Positions 44,915-54,127 of a DNA stretch of 64,000 bases are shown here, piece by piece. This DNA comes from Pseudomonas migulae (GTDB taxonomy: Bacteria > Pseudomonadota > Gammaproteobacteria > Pseudomonadales > Pseudomonadaceae): NCBI RefSeq assembly GCF_024169315.1, contig NZ_JALJWR010000001.1, positions 1,695,501-1,759,500 of the forward strand, given 5' to 3'. Below the pieces are notes generated by a model. The model did not search any database. It was not told the DNA's origin and saw only the letters and a list, made by a program, of their open reading frames with translations. Numbering within the stretch: the first letter of the stretch is position 1; each line of letters begins with the position of its first letter. Both the position numbers and the translations under genes were made by a program.

Positions 44915-46243
44915 ATGCACAACGACAAGGAAAGTCCTTTCACCCTGACCCTGCTGAACGGCGATTTGAGTTTGCAGGTGCTGCAGTTCAATGGCCTTGA
45001 AGCCCTCAACCAGCCTTACCGGTTCGACATCGAAGTGATCGGCCTGGCGCCGGCCATGAGCCTGGATAGCCTGCTGAAACAACCGGTATTTTTCAGCCTG
45101 GCGGAGGGCCGCGGCATTCACGGCATCATTCACTGCGCCACCCGCGAACACCGCGACCTGCACCGGATCGGCTACCGGCTGGCGCTGGTGCCCTGGCTGC
45201 AAAACCTCGACCGACAGCGTTGCCGCCGGGTGTTTCATCAACTCGACGTGCCCGCCATCCTGCACCAGTTGCTCGAAGAAAACGGCCTGCCTGAAGACAG
45301 CTACCGCTTTGAACTGCCGCACGGGCGCTATCCTGTCAGGCCGTTCTGCATTCAGTTTGATGAGACGGACCTGGCCTTCCTGCAAAGACTCTGCGAAGAA
45401 GAAGGCATTCACTATCACTTCGAACATCAGCGCGACGGCCATGTGCTGGTGCTGGCCGACGACAGTCTGAGCTTCCCTCAAGAACCATTGCTGATGCCTT
45501 TTCACGGCGACGCGCCTGCTGCCGTGAACGAGCCGGTGATCAGTGAGTTGTTCCAGCGCCACACCTCGCACCCACTCACCGCCCCCCCTGCCCCACCACC
45601 GCTCGAGCGCGACCAGCTCAGCCGCAGGACACTGGAACGCCTGCGCTGCCGGCACGGGCAGATGCAGGGTCAAAGCAACCACCACGCCCTGCTCAGTGGA
45701 AGAATCGTACAAGTGTCGGAACATCCGCTGCCGAACTTCAACGATCAATGGCTGCTGACCGAAATCCGGCATCAGGGCCGGCAGTCGTCGATTCTTGAGC
45801 ACAACGCCACCAACCGGGTGCGGCGTTATAGCAATCAGTTCACCGCCATTCCATGGTCAACGGTATTCCGGCCCGCGCTCACACAGGCCAGACCCAACAT
45901 TCCGGGGTTTCAGACGGCCCGGGTGCTGGGTCCTGTCGGCCAGCCAGCGCAACCGGATGATCAAGGTCGGATAAAGGTCAGGTTATGGCCAACCCCGGAG
46001 ATCGAGGAGGATGAATCCAGCGGATTCTGGTTGCCCATGGTCGTCGTCGCGCCGGATGGCCGGATCGATCCGTCCAGGCTGCCGGTCGCCGGAACCGACG
46101 TGCTCGTCAGTTTTCTCGACAGCGATCCGGACCGACCCGTGTTGTACGCCACCGCGAACAGCCCGCCGGCGCCTCGCCCCGTCCCGCACCCCAAGGGCGA
46201 TGACCGCCTGCTGTTTGACTGGCTGGTGAACCGCAAGGCCTGA
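44915..46243 (+). CDS. VgrG/gpD-like spike protein, short form without the needle
   Basis: The 442-residue protein begins like type VI VgrG or phage gp27/gpD (FTLTLLNGDLSLQVLQFNGLEALNQPYRFDIEVIG..., RHYHFEHQRDGHVLVLADD) and continues to the OB-fold region (ARVLGPVGQPAQPDDQGRIKVRLWPTP..., VVVAPDGRIDPSRLPVAGTDVLVSFLDSDPDRPVLYAT). It then stops after about 20 residues (PHPKGDDRLLFDWLVNRKA) instead of entering the beta-helix needle usually present in VgrG (500-700 residues). No other type VI gene is close. It may be a spike for a tailocin-like particle, a truncated VgrG, or an effector chaperone. The ATG at 44915 starts the family homology; a longer in-frame ORF upstream lacks it. Confidence 0.8.
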   Translation: MHNDKESPFTLTLLNGDLSLQVLQFNGLEALNQPYRFDIEVIGLAPAMSLDSLLKQPVFFSLAEGRGIHGIIHCATREHRDLHRIGYRLALVPWLQNLDRQRCRRVFHQLDVPAILHQLLEENGLPEDSYRFELPHGRYPVRPFCIQFDETDLAFLQRLCEEEGIHYHFEHQRDGHVLVLADDSLSFPQEPLLMPFHGDAPAAVNEPVISELFQRHTSHPLTAPPAPPPLERDQLSRRTLERLRCRHGQMQGQSNHHALLSGRIVQVSEHPLPNFNDQWLLTEIRHQGRQSSILEHNATNRVRRYSNQFTAIPWSTVFRPALTQARPNIPGFQTARVLGPVGQPAQPDDQGRIKVRLWPTPEIEEDESSGFWLPMVVVAPDGRIDPSRLPVAGTDVLVSFLDSDPDRPVLYATANSPPAPRPVPHPKGDDRLLFDWLVNRKA

Positions 46244-47635
46244 TCAGCCCTTGTCCGCCTTGCCGGCCGCCGCCGCGAATTTCGCCAGGCGTACATCCAG
46301 ATGCCTTGGCCGGCGCCCGTGATCCTCGGCGCGCTCCTTGCGGCGGATGGCGTTGCGCACCATCAGCGAGCCCAGGTAACGAATCGGCTCCGGTGGAAAG
46401 AAGCCCAAAGGACCGTTGACCAGCGGCGAACGGGTCCAGGCGTTGTCCAGCCCCTGAACCATCGACGCGAGAATCTGCCCGCCCATATGACAGGGTCCGA
46501 CCCCGCTGCCGGAATAACCGAAACCGTAAAACACATTACCGTGGGCACTCATCTGGCCGAAGAACGGCAACCCCGTGACCGAGCGATCCGAAGGGCCGTT
46601 CCAGGTAGCCTCGACCTTGACCTCGGCAAACGCCGGAAAGAATTCGCTCAGGCTGTGCTTCAACAAACCGGCATAGGGAGACGGCTGATCGAACACCGGC
46701 AGCATTCGCCCTCCATAGGCGAAGGTGTTCCCACCCTTGCCGAGCATGATCCGGCCGTCCGGTGTGTTGTGGTAGTAATGCACGAAAATTCGCGAATCGA
46801 GCACCGTGACGCCGCTGGTCAAGCCGATGTCGTTGAGCAGGTCCGGCCGTGGTTCGGTGATCAGCATGTCGCTGGAGACAATCGCCACGCTGCGCTCGAA
46901 CTGCGGGAACGCGCGGGCCATCCACGCGTTCATCGCCAACACGACCCGGTCCGCGCGGACAGTGCCGTTCGGGGTTTGAATGCCCGCCGGCTTGCCCTCC
47001 TCCAGTCCGGTCATCGCGGTGTTTTCATGAATCCTCACACCCAGCTGCAACGCAACCCGGCGCAAACCGCGCACGAGTTTGCCCGGCTGCACGCTCGCGG
47101 CGGCCGGTGAGAACCAGCCTTCCAGATGTTTACTGGACCCGGCCATGCGCTGCACATCCGCGACCGGCCGCTGGGTGAAAGAGTTGATGCCGTTGCGTTC
47201 GAGCGCTGCGATCACCGCGTCGGTCGAACCGCATTGCGCGCGGTTGGTCGCGGTGTAGAGCGTGCCGTCGAGGCGGTAATCGGCATCCACGCCGTACTGC
47301 TCGCAGAAGGTGCCGATCGCGTAAATGCTGCGCTCGGATTCCTTGACCAGCCGTACCGCCTCTTCGACGCCGAACAACCTTTCCAAGGTGAAATACTTGG
47401 CCGACCACGACAGTGCACAACCGCCATTGCGTCCACTGGCGCCGGCACCGCAGATGTCGGCCTCGATCAGCAACACATCCAGTTCCGGGTTCTGCTCCTT
47501 GAGCATGATCGCGGTCCACAACCCGGTGTAGCCACCGCCGACGATGCACACATCGGCGCGGGTGTCGCCCGCCAAGGGTTCGCAGGGCGGGCACGACTCA
47601 GCCGCCAGCGCCTGTTCCAGCCAGAAAGGTCTCAT
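46244..47635 (-). CDS. FAD-dependent oxidoreductase (PuuB/phosphonate-linked amine oxidase type)
   Basis: The 463-residue DAO-family flavoprotein has ADVCIVGGGYTGLWTAIMLKEQNPELDVLLIEADICGAGASGRNGGCAL near the N-terminus and FYGFGYSGSGVGPCHMGGQILASM at the FAD C-terminal motif, close to gamma-glutamylputrescine oxidase (PuuB). Its linkage to an organophosphate-type transporter and to phnW/phnX suggests a phosphonate role: oxidative deamination of N-alkylated aminoethylphosphonates to phosphonoacetaldehyde is known for such recurrent FAD enzymes in phosphonate clusters. Substrate is therefore inference. It is 10 bases downstream of the transporter gene. Last residues (KFAAAAGKADKG) are low complexity. 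Confidence 0.88.
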   Translation of the reverse strand: MRPFWLEQALAAESCPPCEPLAGDTRADVCIVGGGYTGLWTAIMLKEQNPELDVLLIEADICGAGASGRNGGCALSWSAKYFTLERLFGVEEAVRLVKESERSIYAIGTFCEQYGVDADYRLDGTLYTATNRAQCGSTDAVIAALERNGINSFTQRPVADVQRMAGSSKHLEGWFSPAAASVQPGKLVRGLRRVALQLGVRIHENTAMTGLEEGKPAGIQTPNGTVRADRVVLAMNAWMARAFPQFERSVAIVSSDMLITEPRPDLLNDIGLTSGVTVLDSRIFVHYYHNTPDGRIMLGKGGNTFAYGGRMLPVFDQPSPYAGLLKHSLSEFFPAFAEVKVEATWNGPSDRSVTGLPFFGQMSAHGNVFYGFGYSGSGVGPCHMGGQILASMVQGLDNAWTRSPLVNGPLGFFPPEPIRYLGSLMVRNAIRRKERAEDHGRRPRHLDVRLAKFAAAAGKADKG

Positions 47636-47645
47636 CGGTATTTCC

Positions 47646-48971
47646 TCAGGTACGCAGGGGTTTGACACTCATCGGCCGGTTAGGCACGAACGCACTTTTG
47701 GCCTGCAGGCCCGCCGGGCGGCTGTTCCAGTAAGGGATCAGCACCAGCGCGGAGAACAAGGCGCAGCCGGCGAAGATAATGAACACGGTGACCGAGTCGA
47801 AGTAGCCCGGCAGCAAGCCGCCGAGAATCGCCCCGACCGAGCCGCAGCCGTTGACGAAGCCGGCCGATGTTGCGCCAGCCTTGGCGGTGCCGAAATCGAT
47901 GGCCGCCGCGCCGCTGATCATCGAGTCCGGCCCGTACAGGGTCAGGCCCATGACGAACAACAACGCCACTACCAGCATCACACTACCGGTGTGCAAGGCA
48001 CCCATGAACAACGCCAGAGAAATGGTCAGCGCGAGCAAACTGATAACGCAGGCCGGCATGCGCCGGGCGCCGAACAGTTTGTCCGACGCCAGCCCCAGCA
48101 GGATCGGCCCGAGCAGCCCGGCCAGTTCGAACGCCGTCGGAATGATCGCCGCACCGACTTTACCCACGGTCGGCATCTGCTCGAAAACGATCACCGGTCC
48201 CCACAGCAGAATCGCGTAGCGCGCCGGCTTCAGCAGAAAGTACGCAAGGCCGAGCACCAGCACCGTGCGATTTCGAAGAATTTCCCTCAGCGGTTCCAGC
48301 ACGCTGATCTTGCTTTGAGCGTGCGCCTCTTCGGCGGTCAGCTCGGGTTCAGGCTCCACCGCCGGCAAGCCGACGTCTTCCGGTTTGTTGCGTTGAAAAA
48401 TAAAAAACAGCACGGCGACCAGCCCAACCACCGCCGCACTGGAAATGAACGCCGCGTGCCAGCTGCCGATGAGCGTATACGCCCACCAACCGGCAAACGG
48501 CGAAGCCACGAGCCCGCCAAAGGCGTAGCAGGAACTCCATAGACCGAGCACCCGCCCGCGTTGTTCGGCGGGGAAGAAACTGCCGATGTTCTTGCACAGC
48601 CCCGACCATCCCGTGGACTGGGCCAGGCCTTGAATCAGCATGCAGGTGGCGAAAATCGGTAACGTTGCAAAGCTGCCCATCACCAGCGCGGCCGCGGCGG
48701 AAATCAGCAAGCCGCCGAGCACCACGACCCGCGGACCAAAGCGGTCGGCCAGGATGCCCCAGGTGAATTGGCCGATGGCGTAAGCGGCGAGATAGATGGC
48801 GTCGAGGTTGGCCATGGCCATTTTGTCGAGGGTGAACGTGGGGTCTTCGGCGATCCCCAGTTTGGCCACGGAAAATGCTTTGCGGGTGAAGTAGAAAGCG
48901 GCGTAGGCGAGCCAGGTGATCGCGAAGATCTGCACGCGCCAACGCTTGATGGTGCCGATGTGTTTGTTCAT
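47646..48971 (-). CDS. MFS organophosphate/phosphonate-type transporter (GlpT/UhpT family)
   Basis: The 441-residue protein has twelve helices and resembles the organophosphate:phosphate antiporter family (RVQIFAITWLAYAAFYFTRKAFSVAKLGI at the start; GWSGLCKNIGSFFPAEQRGRVLGLWSSCYAFGGLVASPFAGWWAY; ATSAGFVNGCGSVGAILGGLLPGYFDS). Uptake of 2-aminoethylphosphonate or a phosphonate is the likely role given the linked genes. The ATG at 48971 was preferred over an extended start at 49046, whose product adds an untypical tail. It is divergent from a LysR regulator, 268 bases away. Confidence 0.85.
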   Translation of the reverse strand: MNKHIGTIKRWRVQIFAITWLAYAAFYFTRKAFSVAKLGIAEDPTFTLDKMAMANLDAIYLAAYAIGQFTWGILADRFGPRVVVLGGLLISAAAALVMGSFATLPIFATCMLIQGLAQSTGWSGLCKNIGSFFPAEQRGRVLGLWSSCYAFGGLVASPFAGWWAYTLIGSWHAAFISSAAVVGLVAVLFFIFQRNKPEDVGLPAVEPEPELTAEEAHAQSKISVLEPLREILRNRTVLVLGLAYFLLKPARYAILLWGPVIVFEQMPTVGKVGAAIIPTAFELAGLLGPILLGLASDKLFGARRMPACVISLLALTISLALFMGALHTGSVMLVVALLFVMGLTLYGPDSMISGAAAIDFGTAKAGATSAGFVNGCGSVGAILGGLLPGYFDSVTVFIIFAGCALFSALVLIPYWNSRPAGLQAKSAFVPNRPMSVKPLRT

Positions 48972-49238
48972 TGTGGTTCTGACCTCAGGGTGTGAGTGTG
49001 CCGGCAGAAATTGAGAAATAACGCCTGTCTTTTTATTGTTGAGCACTGCGATATCGCTGCGTCCCTGAGGCGATACCGGTCAGATGAGTCCTGCAGTTGC
49101 ACGCGCAGGCTCATGGTCACGGAGGCTGTTCGACTGACCAGTCACCGCGACTGAGGCCGATAAAAACAATTACTGATTAATAAGTGAAATCGATTTATCG
49201 TATTTCCAATATAAGCCCAGCTTGTTACTGGAGGTTCG

Positions 49239-50111
49239 ATGTCGGTTTCCCACGCCCAGCTCAAAGCCTTCCACGCCGTGGCCGTTCACGGAAGCTTTAC
49301 CAAAGCCGCCGAGCGGCTTTTTCTCACGCAACCGGCGATTTCCGACCAGGTGCGCAAACTCGAAGAGCGCTTCGGTGTGTTGTTGTTCCACCGCAACAAA
49401 CGCTCGGTGCGCCTGACCGATCTGGGCGAGCGCTTGCTCAGCATTACCCAGCGGCTGTTTGTCATCGAGGCCGAGGCGCAGGAGTTGCTGCAGGATTCCC
49501 AGGCGTTGCAGACCGGCAGCCTGATCCTGGCGGTGGATGCGCCGGTGCACGTGCTGCCGCAGATCGCGCGGTTCTGCGAGCGTTACCCCGGCATCAGCGT
49601 GAAAATCGAAACCGGCAACACCGATGAATCGCTGTTTCGGTTGTTCAACTATCAGGCCGACCTGGCGTTGCTCGGGCGCGATGTCAGTGATGAACGACTG
49701 ATCTCGCTGCCGCTGCGCAATGACCCGATGGTGGCGTTTGTTTCGCGCAACCATCCGTGGGCCGACCGCGAGTCGATCTGCCTGGCAGACCTCGACGACA
49801 CGCCGCTGGTGCTGCGGGAAATCGGCTCGGTGACGCGTCAGACACTGGAGGAGGAAATGGCCGGAGCCGGTTTTCGGATTCGCCCGGCGATTCAGGTCGA
49901 AGGTCGGGAAGCGGCGCGTGAGGCGGTGGTCGTGGGGATTGGGGTGGGCGTGGTCTCGGCGGCGGAGTTTGGTGCGGATTCGCGGGTGTGTGCGCTGCCG
50001 ATTACCGACTGCAAGCGACGGCTGACGGAAACGCTGGTGTGTTTGCGCGAGCAGAGTTCACGGCGGGTGGTGGCGACGTTTCTGGAGATGGTGCGCGAGA
50101 GTCTGGTGTAG
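49239..50111 (+). CDS. LysR-type regulator, probable controller of the phosphonate transporter/oxidase genes
   Basis: The 290-residue protein has the LysR helix-turn-helix (AQLKAFHAVAVHGSFTKAAERLFLTQPAISDQVRKLEERFGVLLFHRNKRSVRLTDLGERLL, about 6-66) and effector domain (about 90-285). It is divergent from the GlpT-type transporter gene and about 35-45 percent alike to the second LysR gene at 50.2 kb. The N-terminus of each is closest to AEP-utilisation regulators. Probably senses aminoethylphosphonate. Confidence 0.9.
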   Translation: MSVSHAQLKAFHAVAVHGSFTKAAERLFLTQPAISDQVRKLEERFGVLLFHRNKRSVRLTDLGERLLSITQRLFVIEAEAQELLQDSQALQTGSLILAVDAPVHVLPQIARFCERYPGISVKIETGNTDESLFRLFNYQADLALLGRDVSDERLISLPLRNDPMVAFVSRNHPWADRESICLADLDDTPLVLREIGSVTRQTLEEEMAGAGFRIRPAIQVEGREAAREAVVVGIGVGVVSAAEFGADSRVCALPITDCKRRLTETLVCLREQSSRRVVATFLEMVRESLV

Positions 50112-50124
50112 GCAGGTCCGGCCC

Positions 50125-50192
50125 CTTCGCGGGCAAGCCTCGCTCCTACAAGGACGCGTGCAACCTGTAGGAGCGAGGCTTGCCCGCGAAGG
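50125..50192. repeat. REP hairpin pair
   Basis: CTTCGCGGGCAAGCCTCGCTC and TGTAGGAGCGAGGCTTGCCC arms (GGAGCGAGG type) around a 21-base centre, between the two convergent LysR genes. Confidence 0.88.
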
Positions 50193-50207
50193 CTGCGCCT
50201 CGGTCTA

Positions 50208-51068
50208 TTAAACTGGCGCCAACCCGAAAAACGCCTGAATCAGCCGCAGATCCCGCCGCCGCTCCATACACCCGATCATGTGCCGATTCACCAACCCCTC
50301 ACCCACAATCGGCACTGCCGCCACCCGTGGGTCATGGCTGACCTCCACCGATGACACCACCCCCACCCCCAACTCCGCCGCGACCGCCTCGGTCACTGCC
50401 TCGCGACTGTCCAGTTCCAGCAACACCCGCGGATTCACCTTCGCCTGAACACACGCCTCATCAAACGTGCGCCGGGTAATCGAACTCGGTTCGCGCAACA
50501 CCATGATCACCTGATCAAGTTCCTTGAGCGGCACGCCTTTCGAACGGTGCGCCCACGGGTGACTATCCGGCACCAGCGCACAAATCCGCGACTCGCTCAG
50601 TGCCTGCAAATGCAAGCCCTTGCGCGGCTCGACCTCAGTCAGCACCGCCACGTCGGCGTGCTCGGACAATAGCGCCGCCAGGGTTTCCTGGGCATTGCCC
50701 AGACGCAGGTTCACGGTGATCCCCGGGTACCGCGCTCGCAAACTGGCCAGCATCGGCATGACCATGTGCGGCCCATCCGCCGCCACTTCCAGACGGCCGG
50801 TGAGCAACTGTCGATTGGCCTCGAGCATCACCTGCGCTTCTTCTGCCAGACCAAACATCGCCCGAGTGATCGCTGCGAGTTTGGTGCCCTCCTCCGTCAG
50901 CTCCACCCGTCGCGCGGTGCGCCGCAGCAGGGTGATCTGGTAATGCTCTTCCAACGCCTTGATGTGCCCGGTGACCGCCGGCTGGCTGATGAACAACCGC
51001 GCGGCGGCGCGAGTGAAGCTGCCCTCGCGGGCCACCGCATCGAATGCGCGGAGTTGGAACAGGTTCAT
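50208..51068 (-). CDS. LysR-type regulator, divergent from phnW
   Basis: The 286-residue regulator has an N-terminal winged helix (FQLRAFDAVAREGSFTRAAARLFISQPAVTGHIKALEEHYQITLLRRTARRVELTEEGTKLAAI) and an effector domain (about 88-283). It is divergent from phnW with 110 bases between, so control of phnWX by it is the likely arrangement. Paralogous to the LysR at 49.2 kb: similar helix-turn-helix and effector-domain patterns such as ELGVGVVSSVEV vs GIGVGVVSAAEF. The inducer is probably aminoethylphosphonate or phosphonoacetaldehyde. Confidence 0.92.
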   Translation of the reverse strand: MNLFQLRAFDAVAREGSFTRAAARLFISQPAVTGHIKALEEHYQITLLRRTARRVELTEEGTKLAAITRAMFGLAEEAQVMLEANRQLLTGRLEVAADGPHMVMPMLASLRARYPGITVNLRLGNAQETLAALLSEHADVAVLTEVEPRKGLHLQALSESRICALVPDSHPWAHRSKGVPLKELDQVIMVLREPSSITRRTFDEACVQAKVNPRVLLELDSREAVTEAVAAELGVGVVSSVEVSHDPRVAAVPIVGEGLVNRHMIGCMERRRDLRLIQAFFGLAPV

Positions 51069-51177
51069 GAATAACCCTCACTGATGGCTGGCATAACAAC
51101 AAACAATTTGATTGATAGCACGGCAAATTGCAATTTAAGCCCCGTAGCTTCATCCCATCGATTGCGAGGACACGAGA

Positions 51178-52287
51178 ATGAGTACTGCCGAACCCATCCT
51201 GCTCACCCCCGGCCCATTGACCACTTCGGCCCGCACCCGTCAGGCGATGATGGTCGACTGGGGTTCATGGGATGACCGCTTCAATCAACTGACCGCCAGC
51301 CTCTGCGAACAACTGCTGGCGATCATCAACGGCGGCGCCAGCCACCATTGCGTGCCCCTGCAAGGCAGCGGCACCTTCGCGGTGGAAGCGGCGATCGGCA
51401 CCCTGGTACCTCGCGACGGCAAAGTGTTGGTGCTGATCAACGGTGCCTACGGCAAACGCCTGGCGAAAATCTGCGAAGTGCTCGGCCGTTCCTTCAGCAC
51501 CTTTGAAACCGCCGAAGACGAACCGACCACCGCCGCCGACGTCGACCGTCTGCTGCGGGCTGACGCCAGCATCACCCACGTCGCGCTGATTCACTGCGAA
51601 ACCAGCACCGGCATCCTCAACCCGCTACCGGAAATCGCCCAGGTCATTGCGCAACACGGCAAGCGCCTGATCATCGACGCCATGAGTTCTTTCGGCGCGC
51701 TGCCAGTGGATGCGCAACAGGTGCCATTCGACGCGTTGATCGCGGCCTCGGGCAAATGCCTGGAAGGCGTACCGGGGATGGGTTTCGTCTTCGCTCGCAA
51801 AGAATCGCTGGCCAATGCTGCGGGTAACTCGCACTCGCTGGCGATGGACCTTTACGACCAACACACCTACATGGCCAAGACCGGCCAATGGCGCTTCACC
51901 CCGCCGACTCACGTGGTCGCGGCGCTGCACGAAGCCCTGCTGCAATACAACGAAGAAGGTGGCTTGCCGGCCCGGCATCAGCGTTACGCCGACAACTGCA
52001 AAGTGCTGCTCGATGACATGGCATCGCTCGGTTTGCGCAGCTTCCTGCCCGCGGCCATTCAGGCGCCGATCATCGTCACGTTCCACGCGCCGAAAGACCC
52101 GCGCTATCAGTTCAAGGAATTCTACGAACGCGTCAAGACCAAGGGTTTCATTCTCTATCCCGGCAAATTGACCCAGGTCGAAACCTTCCGCGTCGGCTGC
52201 ATCGGCCACGTCAACCAGGCCGAGATGCACGCGGCCGTGGCGGCGGTGGCTGAAGTGCTGCGCGAGATGGAAGTACTAGAGATCTGA
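51178..52287 (+). CDS. phnW: 2-Aminoethylphosphonate:pyruvate aminotransferase
   Basis: The 369-residue PLP enzyme converts 2-aminoethylphosphonate plus pyruvate to phosphonoacetaldehyde plus alanine, starting the breakdown of the commonest natural phosphonate. Class V aminotransferase features: [26 protein letters not shown] at the start, the PLP-contacting [15 protein letters not shown] (Asp168) and the Schiff-base Lys193 in [20 protein letters not shown]. The product feeds PhnX coded about 150 bases later. A REP pair lies between the two. Confidence 0.97.
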   Translation: MSTAEPILLTPGPLTTSARTRQAMMVDWGSWDDRFNQLTASLCEQLLAIINGGASHHCVPLQGSGTFAVEAAIGTLVPRDGKVLVLINGAYGKRLAKICEVLGRSFSTFETAEDEPTTAADVDRLLRADASITHVALIHCETSTGILNPLPEIAQVIAQHGKRLIIDAMSSFGALPVDAQQVPFDALIAASGKCLEGVPGMGFVFARKESLANAAGNSHSLAMDLYDQHTYMAKTGQWRFTPPTHVVAALHEALLQYNEEGGLPARHQRYADNCKVLLDDMASLGLRSFLPAAIQAPIIVTFHAPKDPRYQFKEFYERVKTKGFILYPGKLTQVETFRVGCIGHVNQAEMHAAVAAVAEVLREMEVLEI

Positions 52288-52303
52288 ACCACACCGCCTT
52301 TCC

Positions 52304-52395
52304 CCTGTGGGAGCGGGCTTGCTCGCGAAAGCGTCCTGACATTCAACATTGATGTCGATTGACACTCCGCCTTCGCGAGCAAGCCCGCTCCCACA
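52304..52395. repeat. REP pair between phnW and phnX
   Basis: CCTGTGGGAGCGGGCTTGCTC and GAGCAAGCCCGCTCCCACA arms with extended pairing around ATTCAACATTGATGTCGATTG. It lies within the presumed phnWX transcript. A stable REP stem here could make phnX expression depend on its own ribosome-binding site, or stabilise the upstream mRNA. Confidence 0.9.
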
Positions 52396-52440
52396 AAAAA
52401 GCAACCCATCATTAGCCAGTTGCCACAGGATCTGATCACC

Positions 52441-53268
52441 ATGAACTACACCAACCCAACCAAACTCCAGGCCGCCATCCTCGACTGGGCCGGCACCGTG
52501 GTCGACTTCGGCTCGTTCGCCCCTACGCAGATTTTTGTCGAGGCCTTCGCCGAATTCGACGTCCAGGTGTCCATCGAAGAAGCCCGTGGCCCGATGGGCA
52601 TGGGCAAGTGGGACCACATCCGCACCCTCTGCGATCAACCGGCAGTCGCCGAACGCTATCGCAAGGCCTTCGGCCGCACGCCGACCGACGATGACGTCAC
52701 CGCCATCTACCAACGCTTCATGCCGCTGCAGATCGAGAAAATCGCCGAGCACTCGGCGCTGATTCCGGGGGCACTGGAGACCATTGCCAACCTGCGCCAG
52801 CAAGGCATCAAGATCGGCTCGTGCTCCGGCTACCCGAAACAAGTCATGGACAAAGTCGTCGAACTGGCCGCCACCAACGGTTACGTCGCCGATCACGTGG
52901 TCGCCACCGACGAAGTGCCGAACGGCCGTCCATGGCCCGCTCAGGCGTTGGCCAATGTCATCGCCCTGGGCATCGACGATGTCGCCGCCTGCGTGAAGAT
53001 CGACGACACCGTGCCGGGCATTCTCGAAGGCCGTCGCGCCGGCATGTGGACCGTCGCGCTCATCTGCTCGGGCAACGCGCTGGGCCTGGACTACGAAGGT
53101 TATCGCGCCCTCGGCAGCGATCAACTGGCCAGCGAACGCAAACGCATTCACGCGCTGTTCGAAGGTTCGCGCCCGCACTACATGATCGACACCATCACCG
53201 ATTTGCCGGAAGTGATCGCCGACATCAACAAACGTCTGGCCAAGGGTGAAATGCCGCAAAGCAGCTGA
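52441..53268 (+). CDS. phnX: Phosphonoacetaldehyde hydrolase (phosphonatase)
   Basis: The 275-residue HAD-superfamily enzyme splits the C-P bond of phosphonoacetaldehyde to acetaldehyde and phosphate. The nucleophile Asp15 is in [13 protein letters not shown], the Schiff-base lysine unique to phosphonatase is Lys56 in MGMGKWDHI of the cap domain, and the second aspartates are in [13 protein letters not shown] and [13 protein letters not shown]. Complete pathway together with PhnW. The ATG at 52441 is chosen; an earlier in-frame ATG codon would add seven residues without homology. Confidence 0.97.
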   Translation: MNYTNPTKLQAAILDWAGTVVDFGSFAPTQIFVEAFAEFDVQVSIEEARGPMGMGKWDHIRTLCDQPAVAERYRKAFGRTPTDDDVTAIYQRFMPLQIEKIAEHSALIPGALETIANLRQQGIKIGSCSGYPKQVMDKVVELAATNGYVADHVVATDEVPNGRPWPAQALANVIALGIDDVAACVKIDDTVPGILEGRRAGMWTVALICSGNALGLDYEGYRALGSDQLASERKRIHALFEGSRPHYMIDTITDLPEVIADINKRLAKGEMPQSS

Positions 53269-53279
53269 TTCGCCCCCCC

Positions 53280-53408
53280 AAAGCGCCGCGTCCCTGTAGG
53301 AGCGAGGCTTGCCCGCGAAGGCGTCTGAACATTCAACATGGATGTCGGCTGATAGGACGTCTTCGCGGGCAAGCCTCGCTCCTACAAGGAAACGCGGCGC
53401 TTTTTTTT
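53280..53408 (+). terminator. phnX terminator with a REP pair in its loop
   Basis: Outer stem AAAGCGCCGCG (53280-53290) pairs with CGCGGCGCTTT (53393-53403) and is followed by a T run. Between the arms lies a REP hairpin pair (53293-53387, GTAGGAGCGAGGCTTGCC type). The two nested palindromes make a single long stem, so the REP appears to have inserted in the terminator loop. Confidence 0.85.
53293..53387. repeat. REP pair inside the phnX terminator
   Basis: Inverted CCTGTAGGAGCGAGGCTTGC / GCAAGCCTCGCTCCTACAAGG arms; the centre contains TTCAACATGGATGTCG. Confidence 0.9.
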
Positions 53409-53535
53409 GCTCGATCACCTGATTTAGAGCATTGAACCGCCACTGGCGTCAGGCAAACCCGGCGAAACAGGCTTACAGTTAAAGCACACCGTCGACCAAG
53501 AACGGTGGCTTGACCCGACCTGTGAGGAACGCCGA

Positions 53536-54096
53536 ATGCCGTGGAAAAATTCCGATTCACGCTACAGCACCGTGTCGATCACCCTGCACTGGTTGATGCT
53601 GGTCCTGCTGGCGCTGGTGTACGCCTGCATCGAATTTCGCGGGATCTTTCCAAAAGGCAGTGGCGGCCGAACGCTGATCACCGAGTCGCACTTCATGCTG
53701 GGGCTGACGGTATTCGTGCTGGTCTGGCTCAGATTGTTCGCCCGCAGCCTCGGCCCGGCACCGCAGATCTTCCCCGCCTCCCCGCACTGGCAAACCACCC
53801 TCGCCCGGTTGATGCACTGGGCGCTGTATATTTTCATGATCGCGATGCCGATCCTCGGTTGGCTGGTCACCAGCGCCAAGGGTCATCAAGTGATGTTCTA
53901 TGGCTTTGATCTGCCGCTGCTGGTGTCAGAGGACAAGGCGCTGGCAAGGCAGATCGAAGGCTGGCATGTGCTCGGCGGCACCATCGGCTACTGGCTGATC
54001 GGGCTGCACGCTGTGGCGGGGATTTATCATCACTATGTGGTGGGCGATAACACGCTGCTGCGGATGATGCCGAAGCGGGTGAGTCGCAATACCTGA
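53536..54096 (+). CDS. Cytochrome b561-family membrane protein 2
   Basis: The 186-residue protein has four predicted helices with the b561 histidines (ITLHWLMLVLLALVYACIEF, SHFMLGLTVFVLVWLRLF, RLMHWALYIFMIAMPILGWL, HVLGGTIGYWLIGLHAVAGIYHHYV). Compared with the one at 30.1 kb it is not adjacent to a periplasmic partner, so its role (often superoxide oxidase-like, moving electrons from superoxide to quinone) is unresolved. GAACGCCG upstream gives only a weak ribosome-binding site. Confidence 0.9.
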   Translation: MPWKNSDSRYSTVSITLHWLMLVLLALVYACIEFRGIFPKGSGGRTLITESHFMLGLTVFVLVWLRLFARSLGPAPQIFPASPHWQTTLARLMHWALYIFMIAMPILGWLVTSAKGHQVMFYGFDLPLLVSEDKALARQIEGWHVLGGTIGYWLIGLHAVAGIYHHYVVGDNTLLRMMPKRVSRNT

Positions 54097-54127
54097 GTCA
54101 ATGAATACCCTGTGGGAGCGGCGTCCT

